Assembly (NCBI RefSeq): GCF_009830945.1
Contig: NZ_VWVV01000024.1
Span: 1 to 64,000 of the forward strand
Source: Nocardiopsis sp. FR4
GTDB taxonomy: Bacteria; Actinomycetota; Actinomycetes; Streptosporangiales; Streptosporangiaceae
DNA: 64,000 bases
Direction of reading: 5' to 3'
Of this stretch, positions 46,004 to 56,853 are shown piece by piece. Under the pieces are notes generated by a model. The model saw only the letters and a list, made by a program, of their open reading frames with translations, was not told the origin of the DNA and made no database searches. The translations under genes and the position numbers were made by a program. Position 1 is the first letter of the stretch, and each line of letters opens with the position of its first letter.

Positions 46004-47050
46004 TTACCCTTCCAGCCCCGTGACCGGCTCGCGGCCGTCCTCGGCGAGGAGGGCGTTGAGCGGGTCCAGGGCGTAGATTCCGGTCAGGTCGACGGGTTCG
46101 AGCAGCCCGACGGCCGCGGCTCGGTCGGCGCCGGTGCGCAGTGACGCGGCGGCGGGGTCGACGGTGAAGGTGATGTTGTCGAAGGCAGCCTCGGTGACGC
46201 GGGGGTCGAGTTCACCCCCGGTGAGCTCCTCCAGGTGGTCCGCGGCGGCGCGGCGGGCCGCCTCGGGCTCGTCGTTGAGCAGGTCCACGGAGGCGATGTG
46301 GCCGCGCAGCAGGTCCGCCACCACGTCGGGGTGGCGGTCGAGGAACTCGGCGCTGACCGCGAGCTGGGCGGTGACGTGGCGCCCGTCCGGCCACAGGTCC
46401 GCCTCGGACACGAGCAGCCGGGCGCCGCCCTGGGCCAGGATCCGGCTCAGGTGCGGCTCGGGCAGCCAGGCGCCGTCGACCTCGCCGAGCGCGAAGGCGT
46501 TCACGGTCTCGGAGTTCTCCTGCGGGATGATGGACAGGTCGCCGCCCCCGGCGGTGTCGACCTCCCAGCCCTGTTCCCGGGCGAACCAGCGCAGCGCCAC
46601 GTCCTGGGTGCCGCCCAGCTGCGGGGTGGCCAGGGTGGTGCCGCGCAGGTCGGCCACGGTGCGGATGTCCTCGCGCACCACCAGGCCGGTGCCCCCGGTC
46701 GCGGCTCCGGCGACGACGCGCAGCGCCCGACCCTCGGACTGGGCCCAGCCGTTGACCGCGGGGTTGGGGCCGAGGAGGGCCGCGTCAACCTCGCCGGAGA
46801 ACAGGGCGTTGACCGCGTCGGGGCCGCTGTTGAAGGTGCGGGTGTCGAAGGCGACGTCCTCGCCGAGGGCGTCGGCGTAGAGGCCGTTCTCCACGCCCAC
46901 GAGCGCGGCGGCGTGCGTGACGGTGGGGAAGTAGCCGAGCGTGAGCTCGGACCCGTCCTCGTGCGCGTCGACCGCCCCGCACCCGGTCGCGGCCAGGGCG
47001 AGGGCCAGTGCCGCCAGGGCGGTCCTGGCCGCTGCGGAGCGCACACGCAT
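46004..47050 (-). CDS. ABC transporter substrate-binding lipoprotein, sulfonate type
   Basis: A 348-residue binding protein with a lipoprotein signal (basic start, hydrophobic core, LAATGC lipobox). The mature part has GYFPTVTHAAALVGVENGLYADAL, GEVDAALLGPNPAVNGWA and the TLATPQLGGTQDVALRWF block common to SsuA/TauA/NrtA. ATG 47050 is chosen because GGAGG lies about 10 bases upstream. The specific ligand is not determined; sulfonates are the best guess. A palindromic element lies 45 bases upstream of the start. Confidence 0.9.
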   Translation of the reverse strand: MRVRSAAARTALAALALALAATGCGAVDAHEDGSELTLGYFPTVTHAAALVGVENGLYADALGEDVAFDTRTFNSGPDAVNALFSGEVDAALLGPNPAVNGWAQSEGRALRVVAGAATGGTGLVVREDIRTVADLRGTTLATPQLGGTQDVALRWFAREQGWEVDTAGGGDLSIIPQENSETVNAFALGEVDGAWLPEPHLSRILAQGGARLLVSEADLWPDGRHVTAQLAVSAEFLDRHPDVVADLLRGHIASVDLLNDEPEAARRAAADHLEELTGGELDPRVTEAAFDNITFTVDPAAASLRTGADRAAAVGLLEPVDLTGIYALDPLNALLAEDGREPVTGLEG

Positions 47051-47095
47051 GACGGAGGGCCTCCTCGGGGTCGACGACGGGGACACAGAGAAACT

Positions 47096-47111
47096 CTACT
47101 TAATGAGTAGG
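47096..47111 (-). promoter_or_regulatory. CTACT-N5-AGTAG operator upstream of the sulfonate importer
   Basis: On the coding strand CCTACT and AGTAG flank CATTA, extended by AAAC on one side and GTTT on the other. A related element with the same ACT...GTAGG pattern lies upstream of metQ (48423-48438), so one sulfur regulator could bind both. Confidence 0.5.
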
Positions 47112-47344
47112 TTTTGTGGAAGCAGGGCGCTCCCGCCCCCTTTCCACGGTCCACCAGCCCAAACACGCGGCGACCGACCCGCGACGCGACTGAGAGAGAG
47201 GCGAAAGCCCAGTTCAGAACGGTGCGGGACACGCACCGGGCGGGCGGCGCCCCCTCCCGGGTGCCCCGCGGGCCCACGTCGCACCCCCGATCACACCCGC
47301 CCTGTGACACGGATCACCCTCTGGTCCCCGGGTGTGTCGGACAC

Positions 47345-47386
47345 GCCGCGGGGGCGGGGAGCCGTTCGGCTCCCCGCCCCCGCGGC
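47345..47386 (-). terminator. metQ terminator
   Basis: A perfect 19-bp stem (47345-47363 with 47368-47386) with loop GTTC, beyond the metQ stop. Between it and the binding-protein gene nothing else was identified except the operator at 47096. Confidence 0.85.
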
Positions 47387-47428
47387 GGTGGATGGGTCGG
47401 GCCGCCCCCGGAGGGGACGGCCGCCGGA

Positions 47429-48307
47429 TCACTCCTGGGCGGACCCGGCGCCCTCGACGATGGTTCCGTCGGCGTCGACCGCCAGGACGACGCCCTGCCA
47501 GGACTCCTGGACGAACTCCAGGACCCGCTCGTCGTGCAGCAGCTCGGCCAGGAGCTGGACGCGCTCATCGTCGGCGTTCTCGGCCAGGGCCACCAGGCCG
47601 TTGGCGTAGGCCTCGACGTAGTCCTCGCCCTCGGGCTCCCAGGCCAGGACGTTGGACTCCTCGGGCAGGTTGGCCTCGATGGCGTAGTTGCCGTTGACGA
47701 CCGCGGCGTCCACGTCGGAGATGGAGCGGGGCAGCTGCGCCGCCTCCAGCGGGGTGACGGTGAGGTCGCGCGGGTTGTCCTCGATGTCCTTCTCGGTGGC
47801 GGTCCCACCGGCCTCCGGGTCGAGGGTCAGCAGGCCCTCGGCCTCCAGGATGCGCAGGGCGCGGTTGAGGTTGGCCGGGTCGTTGGGAACCGCGATCTCG
47901 GCGCCGTCGGGCAGGCCCCCGACGCTCTCGACGCTGTCGGAGTACAGGCCCAGCCGCTCGATGTGCACGTCGGTGACGTAGGTGAGGTCGGCGTCGGGGC
48001 CGTTGGCCACCCACTCGTTGAGGAAGGAGCGGTGCTGGAAGTAGTTGGCGTCCAGTTCGCCCTCGACCAGGGCGGCGTTGGGGGTGTTGTAGTCGGAGAT
48101 CTCGCGGATCTCCAGCTCCAGACCCGCTTCCTCGGCGAGGTTCTCGTCGACGAAGGAGAGGATGTCGCCGTGCGGCACGGGGCTGACACCCACCCGCAGC
48201 ACGTCCTCCGAGTTCCCGGACCCGGAGGCCTGCTCGCTGGGCGCGCCGCAGGCGGCGAGCGCCAGGGCGAGGGTGGCTGCTCCGAGTACGGCTGAGGTCG
48301 TGCGCAT
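47429..48307 (-). CDS. Orphan MetQ/NlpA-family substrate-binding lipoprotein
   Basis: A 292-residue lipoprotein; the signal ends LALAACG, fitting a lipobox. The mature protein has RVGVSPVPHGDILSFVDENLAEEAGLELEIREISDYNTPNAALVEGELDANYFQHRSFLNEW and VPNDPANLNRAL, the NlpA signature for D/L-methionine binding. MetN and MetI are missing here, so it must use a transporter encoded elsewhere or serve another function. ATG 48307 has GAAGGAG 8 bases upstream. Confidence 0.9.
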   Translation of the reverse strand: MRTTSAVLGAATLALALAACGAPSEQASGSGNSEDVLRVGVSPVPHGDILSFVDENLAEEAGLELEIREISDYNTPNAALVEGELDANYFQHRSFLNEWVANGPDADLTYVTDVHIERLGLYSDSVESVGGLPDGAEIAVPNDPANLNRALRILEAEGLLTLDPEAGGTATEKDIEDNPRDLTVTPLEAAQLPRSISDVDAAVVNGNYAIEANLPEESNVLAWEPEGEDYVEAYANGLVALAENADDERVQLLAELLHDERVLEFVQESWQGVVLAVDADGTIVEGAGSAQE

Positions 48308-48539
48308 GGTGCACTCCTTCGGGATCGTGGTAGGGAGGATCACGGGGGGCACCGCGGCCGGTGGTACCGACCACGTGGTCCGCGAGCCCTGTGGGGCTTC
48401 GCCGAGCTGGTCAGAGCCTAAGCGACTAGATTGGTAGGAATTGCCGTCCCGAGTCCCTGATCGGGGTGGGATCGGCCACACGGCCCGCCGGAACCGGGGC
48501 CGCCGGGCGCCCGGAGGGGCCGGTGCGGACGTCCGGGGA
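48308..48539 (-). other. metQ leader with operator-like and hairpin elements
   Basis: On the minus strand, the element at 48423-48438 (CCTACC...AGTCG) resembles the site upstream of the sulfonate importer. Downstream are an imperfect hairpin at about 48380-48402 (GCGAAGCCC with GGGCTCGC) and a 12-bp palindrome GACCACGTGGTC near 48369-48380. It does not match a known SAM or SAH riboswitch by eye. Confidence 0.4.
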
Positions 48540-48542
48540 GGT

Positions 48543-48554
48543 GACAGCGCTTTC
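48543..48554 (+). promoter_or_regulatory. LacI-type operator before xylulokinase
   Basis: GACAGCGCTTTC differs by one base from the perfect palindrome GAAAGCGCTTTC used by LacI-type regulators. It lies 70 bases before the xylB start. Confidence 0.55.
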
Positions 48555-48623
48555 CCTGGTGGGGCCCATCCCCTAGGTTGGAGTGGTCGTCACCACCCCA
48601 CTTCGCCCTCACGGAGCCCAACG

Positions 48624-50009
48624 ATGCCCCTGGTCGCCGGAATCGACAGCTCGACCCAGTCCTGCAAGGTCGTGGTCTGCGACGCTGACAGCGGAACCGT
48701 CGTGCGCGAGGCGCGCGCCCCGCACCCCGACGGGACCGAGGTCCACCCCGACGCCTGGTGGTCCGCCCTGGAGCAGGCCTCCGACGGCCTGCTCGACGGT
48801 GTGGCGGCCGTCGCCGTCGCCGGACAGCAGCACGGCATGGTGGCCGTGGACGAACTCGGCGCGGTGGTGCGCCCGGCCCTGCTGTGGAACGACACGCGCT
48901 CGGCGCCCTCGGCCCTGGAACTGATCGAGGAGCTGGGCGGGCCCGCCGAGTGGGCCAAGGCCGTGGACAACGTGCCCAACGCCAGCCTGACCGTCAGCAA
49001 GCTGCGCTGGCTGGCGCGCGAGGAGCCGGAGCACGCCGCCCGCACGACCGGGGTCATGCTGCCGCACGACTGGCTCACCTGGCGACTGACCGGCGGCGGG
49101 GCCGAGCCCACCACCGACCGCGGGGACGCCTCCGGCACCGGCTACTGGTCGGCGACCGAGAACGCCTACCGGACCGACCTGCTGGAGCGGGCCTTCGGGC
49201 GCGCGGTCCGGGTGCCGCGCGTGGCCGCCCCGAACGAGGCCGTGGGGCGCACCCCCTCGGGGGCGCTGGTCGCCCCCGGCACCGGTGACAACATGGGCGC
49301 GGCCCTGGGGCTGGGGCTGGGCCCGGGCGACGCGGTGGTCTCGCTGGGCACCAGCGGCACCGTGTTCGCCGTCAGCGAGGGGCCCGCCCAGGACCCCACC
49401 GGGATCATCTGCGGGTTCGCCGACGCCACCGGGCGCCACCTGCCGCTGGTGTGCACGCTCAACGCGGCCCGGGTGCTCACCGCCGCCGCGGCGATGCTCG
49501 ACGTGGACCTGGCCGGGCTGGACGCGCTGGCCCTGGCCGCCGAGCCGGGCGCCGGGGGGATCGTGCTGCTGCCCTACCTGGACGGTGAGCGCACCCCGGT
49601 GCTGCCGGACGCCGCGGGATCCCTGCACGGGCTGCGCCGGTCCAACATGCGCCCGGAGAACCTCGCGCGCGCCGCGGTGGAGGGGATGCTCTGCGGGCTG
49701 GCCGACGGCCTGGCCGCGATGACCGACACGGGGATCCCGGTGAACCGGGTCCTGCTCGTGGGCGGGGCCGCGCGCTCGGCCGCCGTGCGCGCCGTGGCCC
49801 CGACCGTCCTGGGCGCCCGCGTGGTCGTGCCTCCGCCCGCCGAGTACGTGGCGCTCGGCGCCGCCCGCCAGGCGGCGTGGGCGCTGGCCGGGACCGCCGA
49901 GCCGCCTGCCTGGGACCTCGGTGCGCCGGAGGCCGAGGCCGGCCCCGTGGACGCGCCGCACGTGCGCGAGCGCTACGCCGAGGCGCGCCGCTCCGCGTAC
50001 GGCGTGTAG
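48624..50009 (+). CDS. xylB: Xylulokinase
   Basis: A FGGY carbohydrate kinase of 461 residues phosphorylating D-xylulose with ATP. Key elements: [15 protein letters not shown] (phosphate loop), [11 protein letters not shown] and LLWNDTRSA specific to xylulokinases, [27 protein letters not shown] with the catalytic Asp, [10 protein letters not shown] and [13 protein letters not shown]. The ATG at 48624 is fixed by homology. xylA and transporters are not in the window. A LacI-type operator upstream points to sugar-responsive control. Confidence 0.94.
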   Translation: MPLVAGIDSSTQSCKVVVCDADSGTVVREARAPHPDGTEVHPDAWWSALEQASDGLLDGVAAVAVAGQQHGMVAVDELGAVVRPALLWNDTRSAPSALELIEELGGPAEWAKAVDNVPNASLTVSKLRWLAREEPEHAARTTGVMLPHDWLTWRLTGGGAEPTTDRGDASGTGYWSATENAYRTDLLERAFGRAVRVPRVAAPNEAVGRTPSGALVAPGTGDNMGAALGLGLGPGDAVVSLGTSGTVFAVSEGPAQDPTGIICGFADATGRHLPLVCTLNAARVLTAAAAMLDVDLAGLDALALAAEPGAGGIVLLPYLDGERTPVLPDAAGSLHGLRRSNMRPENLARAAVEGMLCGLADGLAAMTDTGIPVNRVLLVGGAARSAAVRAVAPTVLGARVVVPPPAEYVALGAARQAAWALAGTAEPPAWDLGAPEAEAGPVDAPHVRERYAEARRSAYGV

Positions 50010-50245
50010 ACGGCCGTTCCCCTCCCCGGCCCGGGGCGGTTCGGTACGCCGTTCCGCCGCGAGCCGGGACGGGCCCGAACGCGAGCCGTGCCGGGGAGGG
50101 CGCATGTCGGTCGGGGAGCGGCTGCGGGTACCCGTCGGAGCCCGGCTCCCGGGACGGGTGACACCCCGGGGGCTGGCCGGACGGGGCCGAGACCGTTCCT
50201 GTCCTACCCTGGCGGCGGCATCCACCTCCCCACAGAACGGTGAGC

Positions 50246-51217
50246 ATGAACGACGTACAGCTCCGCCAGATCGGCCGCTCCTCCCTTCACGTGTCCCCCC
50301 TGTGCCTGGGCGGGAACGTCTTCGGCTGGACCGCGGACGAGCACGCCTCGTTCCAGGTCCTGGACGCCTACACGGCCGCGGGCGGCAACTTCGTCGACAC
50401 CGCGGACTCCTACTCCGTCTGGGTCGAGGGGCACCGGGGCGGAGAGTCCGAGACGGTGATCGGCCGCTGGCTGGCTTCGCGGGGGCGGCCCTCCGGCCTG
50501 GTGATCGCCACGAAGGTCAGCCGGCACCCCGACTTCCCGGGCCTGTCCGGGCCCAACGTCAAGGCGGCCGCCGCGGCCTCCCTGCGGAGACTGGGCGTGG
50601 AGACCATCGACCTGTACTACGCGCACTTCGACGACCCGGACACCCCCCTGGCCGAGAGCGCCCGCGCCTTCTCCGATCTGGTGGACGACGGCAAGGTGCG
50701 CTACGTGGGCCTGTCCAACCACAGACCCGAGCGCATCCGCGAGTGGCTGGACGTCTGTGAGCGCGAGGGCCTGCACGCCCCGGTGTGCGTCCAGCCCCAG
50801 TACAACCTGATGGAGCGCGGCGTCGAGTCCGGCCTGGTGCCCCTGGCCGAGGAGCGCGGTCTGGCACTGCTGCCCCACTCCGGGCTGGCCCGCGGCTTCC
50901 TCACCGGCAAGTACCGTCCCGGCGCCGCCGAGGTGGACAGCCCGCGCGCCGCCAAGGCCCGTACCTACCTGGAGGACCCGCGCGGCAAGCGGGTCCTGGA
51001 TGCCCTGGACACCGTCGCGGGGCGCGGTGGAATCTCCCCGGCGGCGGCGGCGCTGTCCTGGCTGGCGGACCGGCCCGCGGTGGTGTCGGTGCTCGCCAGC
51101 GCCCGCGACCCCCGGCAGCTCGCCGACCTGCTCCCGGTCCACCACCTGCGGCTGGAGAAGGAGCCCACGGAACTGCTGACCAGGGCCTCCGACCCGGAGC
51201 CGTCCGCCGGTTCCTGA
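50246..51217 (+). CDS. Aldo-keto reductase
   Basis: A 323-residue AKR of the NADP-dependent TIM-barrel type. VDTADSYSVWVEGHRGGESETVIG contains the Asp and Tyr region, VIATKVSR the Lys and LYYAHFDDP the His position, with YVGLSNHRPERI and VCVQPQYNLMERG following. It resembles the AKR11/YajO-type group. GTG 50240 is possible but ATG 50246 is preferred. A short hairpin (51341-51360) follows as a probable terminator. Substrate unknown. Confidence 0.92.
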   Translation: MNDVQLRQIGRSSLHVSPLCLGGNVFGWTADEHASFQVLDAYTAAGGNFVDTADSYSVWVEGHRGGESETVIGRWLASRGRPSGLVIATKVSRHPDFPGLSGPNVKAAAAASLRRLGVETIDLYYAHFDDPDTPLAESARAFSDLVDDGKVRYVGLSNHRPERIREWLDVCEREGLHAPVCVQPQYNLMERGVESGLVPLAEERGLALLPHSGLARGFLTGKYRPGAAEVDSPRAAKARTYLEDPRGKRVLDALDTVAGRGGISPAAAALSWLADRPAVVSVLASARDPRQLADLLPVHHLRLEKEPTELLTRASDPEPSAGS

Positions 51218-51277
51218 GGTCGCCGCCCCCGGGACCCCGGCCCGCACCAGGGGCCGTTCGGGGAGGCGCCGCCGACG

Positions 51278-51302
51278 GTTATCCGTGCGCGGGCCCGGGT
51301 AG
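51278..51302 (+). promoter_or_regulatory. Stress sigma-type promoter upstream of the clp gene
   Basis: GTTA (51278-51281), a 15-bp spacer and GGGTAG (51297-51302), 173 bases before the clp start. The hairpin at 51341-51360 lies between them. Confidence 0.5.
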
Positions 51303-51423
51303 CTGGCCGGAACGGGGCACCCGGCCCCGCGCGGGACGGGCACCGGGGCGGGCCCCGGTGGGGGCGGCTCCGCTTCCGTCTCCGGCCCCCACACCGGGAC
51401 CGGCTACCGGCCGATTGACAGCT

Positions 51424-51440
51424 GTTCGCCTAGAGTGAAC
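51424..51440 (+). promoter_or_regulatory. ClgR-like operator and adjacent TTGACA
   Basis: GTTCGC and GTGAAC flank CTAGA; the core CGCCTAGAGTG matches the ClgR consensus CGCYNANRGCG with one mismatch. TTGACA (51415-51420) directly precedes it. ClgR activates clp genes in actinobacteria. Confidence 0.6.
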
Positions 51441-51474
51441 ATGCCACTACCGCAAGCACGGGGGACGAGACGAG

Positions 51475-53967
<2,493 letters not shown>

Positions 53968-53983
53968 TCCGGTGCCCCGGGCG

Positions 53984-54011
53984 GGCGGGCGGACCGGTCG
54001 GTCCGCCCGCC
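53984..54011. terminator. Terminator between clp and cellulase genes
   Basis: A 12-13-bp stem (53984-53996 with 53999-54011) between convergent genes. Confidence 0.75.
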
Positions 54012-54031
54012 TCCGCGGGGAGGCCCCGCGC

Positions 54032-55333
54032 TCAGCAGGCCCCCGCGTCTCGCCACACGCCCCACTCGCCCGTGGTGCCGGGCTCCTCGCCGCGGGTCCA
54101 CCACTGGGCCCGGTACAGGCGCCCGCCGTGGGAGACCCGGTCCCCGCCGGTGTAGACCCGGTCCGGTGACCAGGCGGGTGCGTCGCACTCCGCCGGGTCG
54201 GAGGGGCCGGCGGTGGGCTCGGGGGTGGGACCGGTCGGCGGAACCCCGCCCTCGCGGACGCGCTCGCGGATCCACTCCCCCGCCGGTTTGAGGGAGTCCG
54301 TGCCGGCCCAGGGGCCGCCCGCGGCGCAGGTACCGGGTTCGAAGACGGCACCGGAGCGGAAGTCGTCGGAGTAGTTCCAGTTCACCCAGCTGATCTGGTA
54401 CTCGGCCATGAGGTCGAGGTAGGCCTGCGCGGAGGCGAGGTCGTTCGGGCCGTCGCCGGTGGCCTCCTGTGTGCCGAACTCGGTGACGAACAGCGGCAGC
54501 TCCCGCGCCGCGGCCCGCAGGCCCTCCCGGTGGAAGCCGCCGTGCGAGGCCGCGTAGAAGTGGAAGACGTACATGATGTTGTCGGCGTCGACCGGGTCGG
54601 CGGTGATCTCGGTGTGGTCGGAGCCCTCCGACAGGCCCAGGGAGGACCAGCCGCGGGTGCCGACCAGGACGACGGCCTCGGGGTCCCGTGCCCGCACGAC
54701 CGGGATGATCTCCTCGGCGTAGCTCCTGATCGACGCCCAGGACACGCCGTTGGGCTCGTTGGCGATCTCGTACAGGACGTTGTCCTTGTCGGCGTGCGCG
54801 GCGGCCACCTCGCTGAAGAAGGCACGGGCGAGCTCGGTGTTGTGGTTGGGGTCTCCCGGGGTGAGCATGTGCCAGTCGACGATGACGTACATGCCCCGCG
54901 CGGTGCCCTCCTCGACGAGTTCGTGGACCCGGTCGGTGAAGCCGCCCGGGTCGGTCTCGTAGCCGCCCTCCTGGACGTACATGGACACGCGCAGCACGTC
55001 GGCGCCCCAGTCGTGGGCGAGCGCGTCCAGGGAGCCGTCGGTGAGGCAGTCTCCGTACCACTGCAGGCCGTGCGAGCTCATGCCGGTCAGCTGGACGGCC
55101 CGGCCGCTCTCGTCGCACAGCCGCAGGCCGCACACGCGCAGCTGGCCGTGGGCCTCCACGGGGGTGGCGGCGGACGAGGCGGGGGCAGGGGCCTCCGCGG
55201 CGGCCGGGGAGGCTCCGCCCGGAGCGCGCACGGGGCCCAGGGCGACCAGGGCCAGGGCGGCGAGGAGCGCGCACGCGAGGGCGAGGGCGGCGCGGACGCG
55301 GCCGGCGCGTGCGGGTACGGGGGGTGGGGCCAC
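54032..55333 (-). CDS. Secreted GH5 cellulase with C-terminal carbohydrate-binding module
   Basis: A 433-residue endoglucanase. The signal peptide (residues about 1-45, ending near AAAEA) precedes a GH5 catalytic domain: RVCGLRLCDESGRAVQLTGMSSHGLQW, VIVDWHM, YEIANEPNGVSW with the acid/base Glu, and LFVTEFGTQ with the nucleophile Glu. A Pro/Thr linker (GPTPEPTAGPSDP) leads to a C-terminal CBM5/12-like module (APAWSPDRVYTGGDRVSHGGRLYRAQWWT). It would cut beta-1,4-glucan outside the cell. No clear CebR box was found upstream. Start ATG 55333. Confidence 0.93.
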   Translation of the reverse strand: MAPPPVPARAGRVRAALALACALLAALALVALGPVRAPGGASPAAAEAPAPASSAATPVEAHGQLRVCGLRLCDESGRAVQLTGMSSHGLQWYGDCLTDGSLDALAHDWGADVLRVSMYVQEGGYETDPGGFTDRVHELVEEGTARGMYVIVDWHMLTPGDPNHNTELARAFFSEVAAAHADKDNVLYEIANEPNGVSWASIRSYAEEIIPVVRARDPEAVVLVGTRGWSSLGLSEGSDHTEITADPVDADNIMYVFHFYAASHGGFHREGLRAAARELPLFVTEFGTQEATGDGPNDLASAQAYLDLMAEYQISWVNWNYSDDFRSGAVFEPGTCAAGGPWAGTDSLKPAGEWIRERVREGGVPPTGPTPEPTAGPSDPAECDAPAWSPDRVYTGGDRVSHGGRLYRAQWWTRGEEPGTTGEWGVWRDAGAC

Positions 55334-55564
55334 GGTGTCCTCCGACGGGTGGCGGCGCGGCGCCGCCCGCGTGGCCGCGCCGAACCGGAAGGATTCTTTC
55401 CTGTGATCGGCAACCTAGACTCGCGGCCACGGAGGGGCAATCCCCCCAACGGAACGCGTCGGCGGCCCGCTCCGGGAGCCAGGCCACCGTGGGAGCGGGG
55501 ACGCGCGGGTGCCGCGGGACGCACACGGCCGAGTGCGCCCCGGGGCCCGAGGGCGGGGAGGTCC

Positions 55565-55735
55565 TCAGACGGGTTCGGGCTCGGGATCGGGTCCGGGCGG
55601 TTCGGGGAGGGGACCCGGGCCGGGCGGTTCGGGCTCCGGTACCGGCTCCGGCGGGGGCATCGGGGTCGGCGGGAACGGGTCCGGCGGCATCGGGTCGGGC
55701 TGGCGCAGGGTGCCGTCACGGCTGCGTGTGTGCAT
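55565..55735 (-). CDS. Proline-rich 56-residue protein
   Basis: A small ORF with GAGGAGA 4 bases upstream of ATG 55735. The first 12 residues are basic and polar, and the rest is a repeating Pro/Glu/Asp series (MPPDPFPPTPMPPPEPVPEPEPP...) ending PEPEPV. There is no signal peptide or helix. The ribosome-binding site and the position 230 bases left of the cellulase start and right of an oxidoreductase support it as a gene, but its low complexity makes coding statistics unreliable. No function can be assigned. Confidence 0.5.
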   Translation of the reverse strand: MHTRSRDGTLRQPDPMPPDPFPPTPMPPPEPVPEPEPPGPGPLPEPPGPDPEPEPV

Positions 55736-55803
55736 GTCTCTCCTCACCTTTCCTCTTCCGGTGTCCTGCTGTGTCCGGGAACGGTGCGCGGCGCACCGCC
55801 GGT

Positions 55804-56769
55804 TCAGGCCTCGGCGCGCAGCCGGGGCAGGACCTCGCGGGCGTAGAAGTCGAAGAAACCCTCCTGGTCGTCGCCGACCTGGCAGACGTAGACCTCGTCC
55901 ACACCGGCCTCCAGGTAGGGGCGGAAGGCCGCCACGTGCGCCTCGGGGTCGGGTCCGCAGGTGATCTGCCCGGCCACCATCTCCTCGGTGACCAGTTCCT
56001 CGGTGAGCTGCTCGAAGTGGCGCGGCAGGGGCAGCAGTTGGGGCGCCTCGCCCGTCAGCGCCTCGTTGGGCCACCGCTCGCGGGCCACCCGCCGGGCCTC
56101 CTCCTCGGTGGGCGCCCAGCAGACCTTGAGCCCGCCCTGGACGGGTTTGCCGTCACCGCCCCCGGCGCGGAAGCCCTCGATGGTCTCCTGGCTTGGCGCC
56201 ACCTGGATGAGGCCGTCGGCCTCCCGGGCGGCGAGGCCCACCGCCTTGGGGCCGAACGCGGACATGTAGACCCTGGGCGGTTCCTCCGGCAGGGTGTACA
56301 GGCGCGCGGTGTCGACCTCGTAGTGCTCCCCCCTGTGGGTGACGAGCTTGCCCGTCCACAGCTTGCGCATCACCTCCAGGGCCTCCTCCAGCATCGACAG
56401 CCTGCGGGCGGCGGGCGGCCAGGGCTGGCCGAGGATGTGCTCGTTGAGGGCCTCTCCGGTGCCCACACCCAGGATGAACCCGCCCCGGACCATCGACGCG
56501 GAGGTGGCGGCGGCCTGTGCGACCACCGCGGGGTGCACGCGCGTGGTCGGGCAGGTCACGGCCGTGGTGACCGGCAGGGACGTCACCTGGCCGATGGCGC
56601 CGACCACCGACCACACGAAGGGGCTCTGCCCCTGCGCGTCCAGCCAGGGGTGGTAGTGGTCGGAGATCCACAGGGCCTCGAACCCGGCGGCCTCCGCGGC
56701 CCTGGCCTGGCGCACCAGCTCCTGGGGGCCGTGCTCCTCACTGGCGAGAAAGTATCCGAAGCGCGTCAC
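55804..56769 (-). CDS. F420-dependent LLM-class oxidoreductase
   Basis: A 321-residue luciferase-like TIM-barrel protein. It begins RFGYFLASEEHGPQELVRQARAAEAAGFEALWISDHYHPW, with TAVTCPTTRVHPAVVAQAAAT, VRGGFILGVGTGEALNEHILG and MSAFGPKAVGLAAREADGLI, features of the F420-binding family common in actinobacteria (G6PDH-like subgroup). It would use reduced F420 to oxidise or reduce a small substrate. Start ATG 56769. Closely preceded by the SDR gene in the same direction (85-bp gap), so they may share a promoter. Confidence 0.88.
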   Translation of the reverse strand: MTRFGYFLASEEHGPQELVRQARAAEAAGFEALWISDHYHPWLDAQGQSPFVWSVVGAIGQVTSLPVTTAVTCPTTRVHPAVVAQAAATSASMVRGGFILGVGTGEALNEHILGQPWPPAARRLSMLEEALEVMRKLWTGKLVTHRGEHYEVDTARLYTLPEEPPRVYMSAFGPKAVGLAAREADGLIQVAPSQETIEGFRAGGGDGKPVQGGLKVCWAPTEEEARRVARERWPNEALTGEAPQLLPLPRHFEQLTEELVTEEMVAGQITCGPDPEAHVAAFRPYLEAGVDEVYVCQVGDDQEGFFDFYAREVLPRLRAEA

Positions 56770-56853
56770 GTACCGCTCCCCCCGTTTCCCGTCGCTGCTT
56801 CCTCCCGCGGACGCTCCGCCCCCGGGGCGGTCCGGACCGCCCCGGGGGCGCGT

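Noticed and set aside
48308..48440. SAM riboswitch before metQ
   Set aside because: The hairpins present do not form the conserved cores of SAM-I or SAM-IV by eye.
55485..55505. CebR box upstream of the cellulase
   Set aside because: TGGGAGCG is followed by GGGAC rather than the expected CTCCCA, so only half of the palindrome is present.
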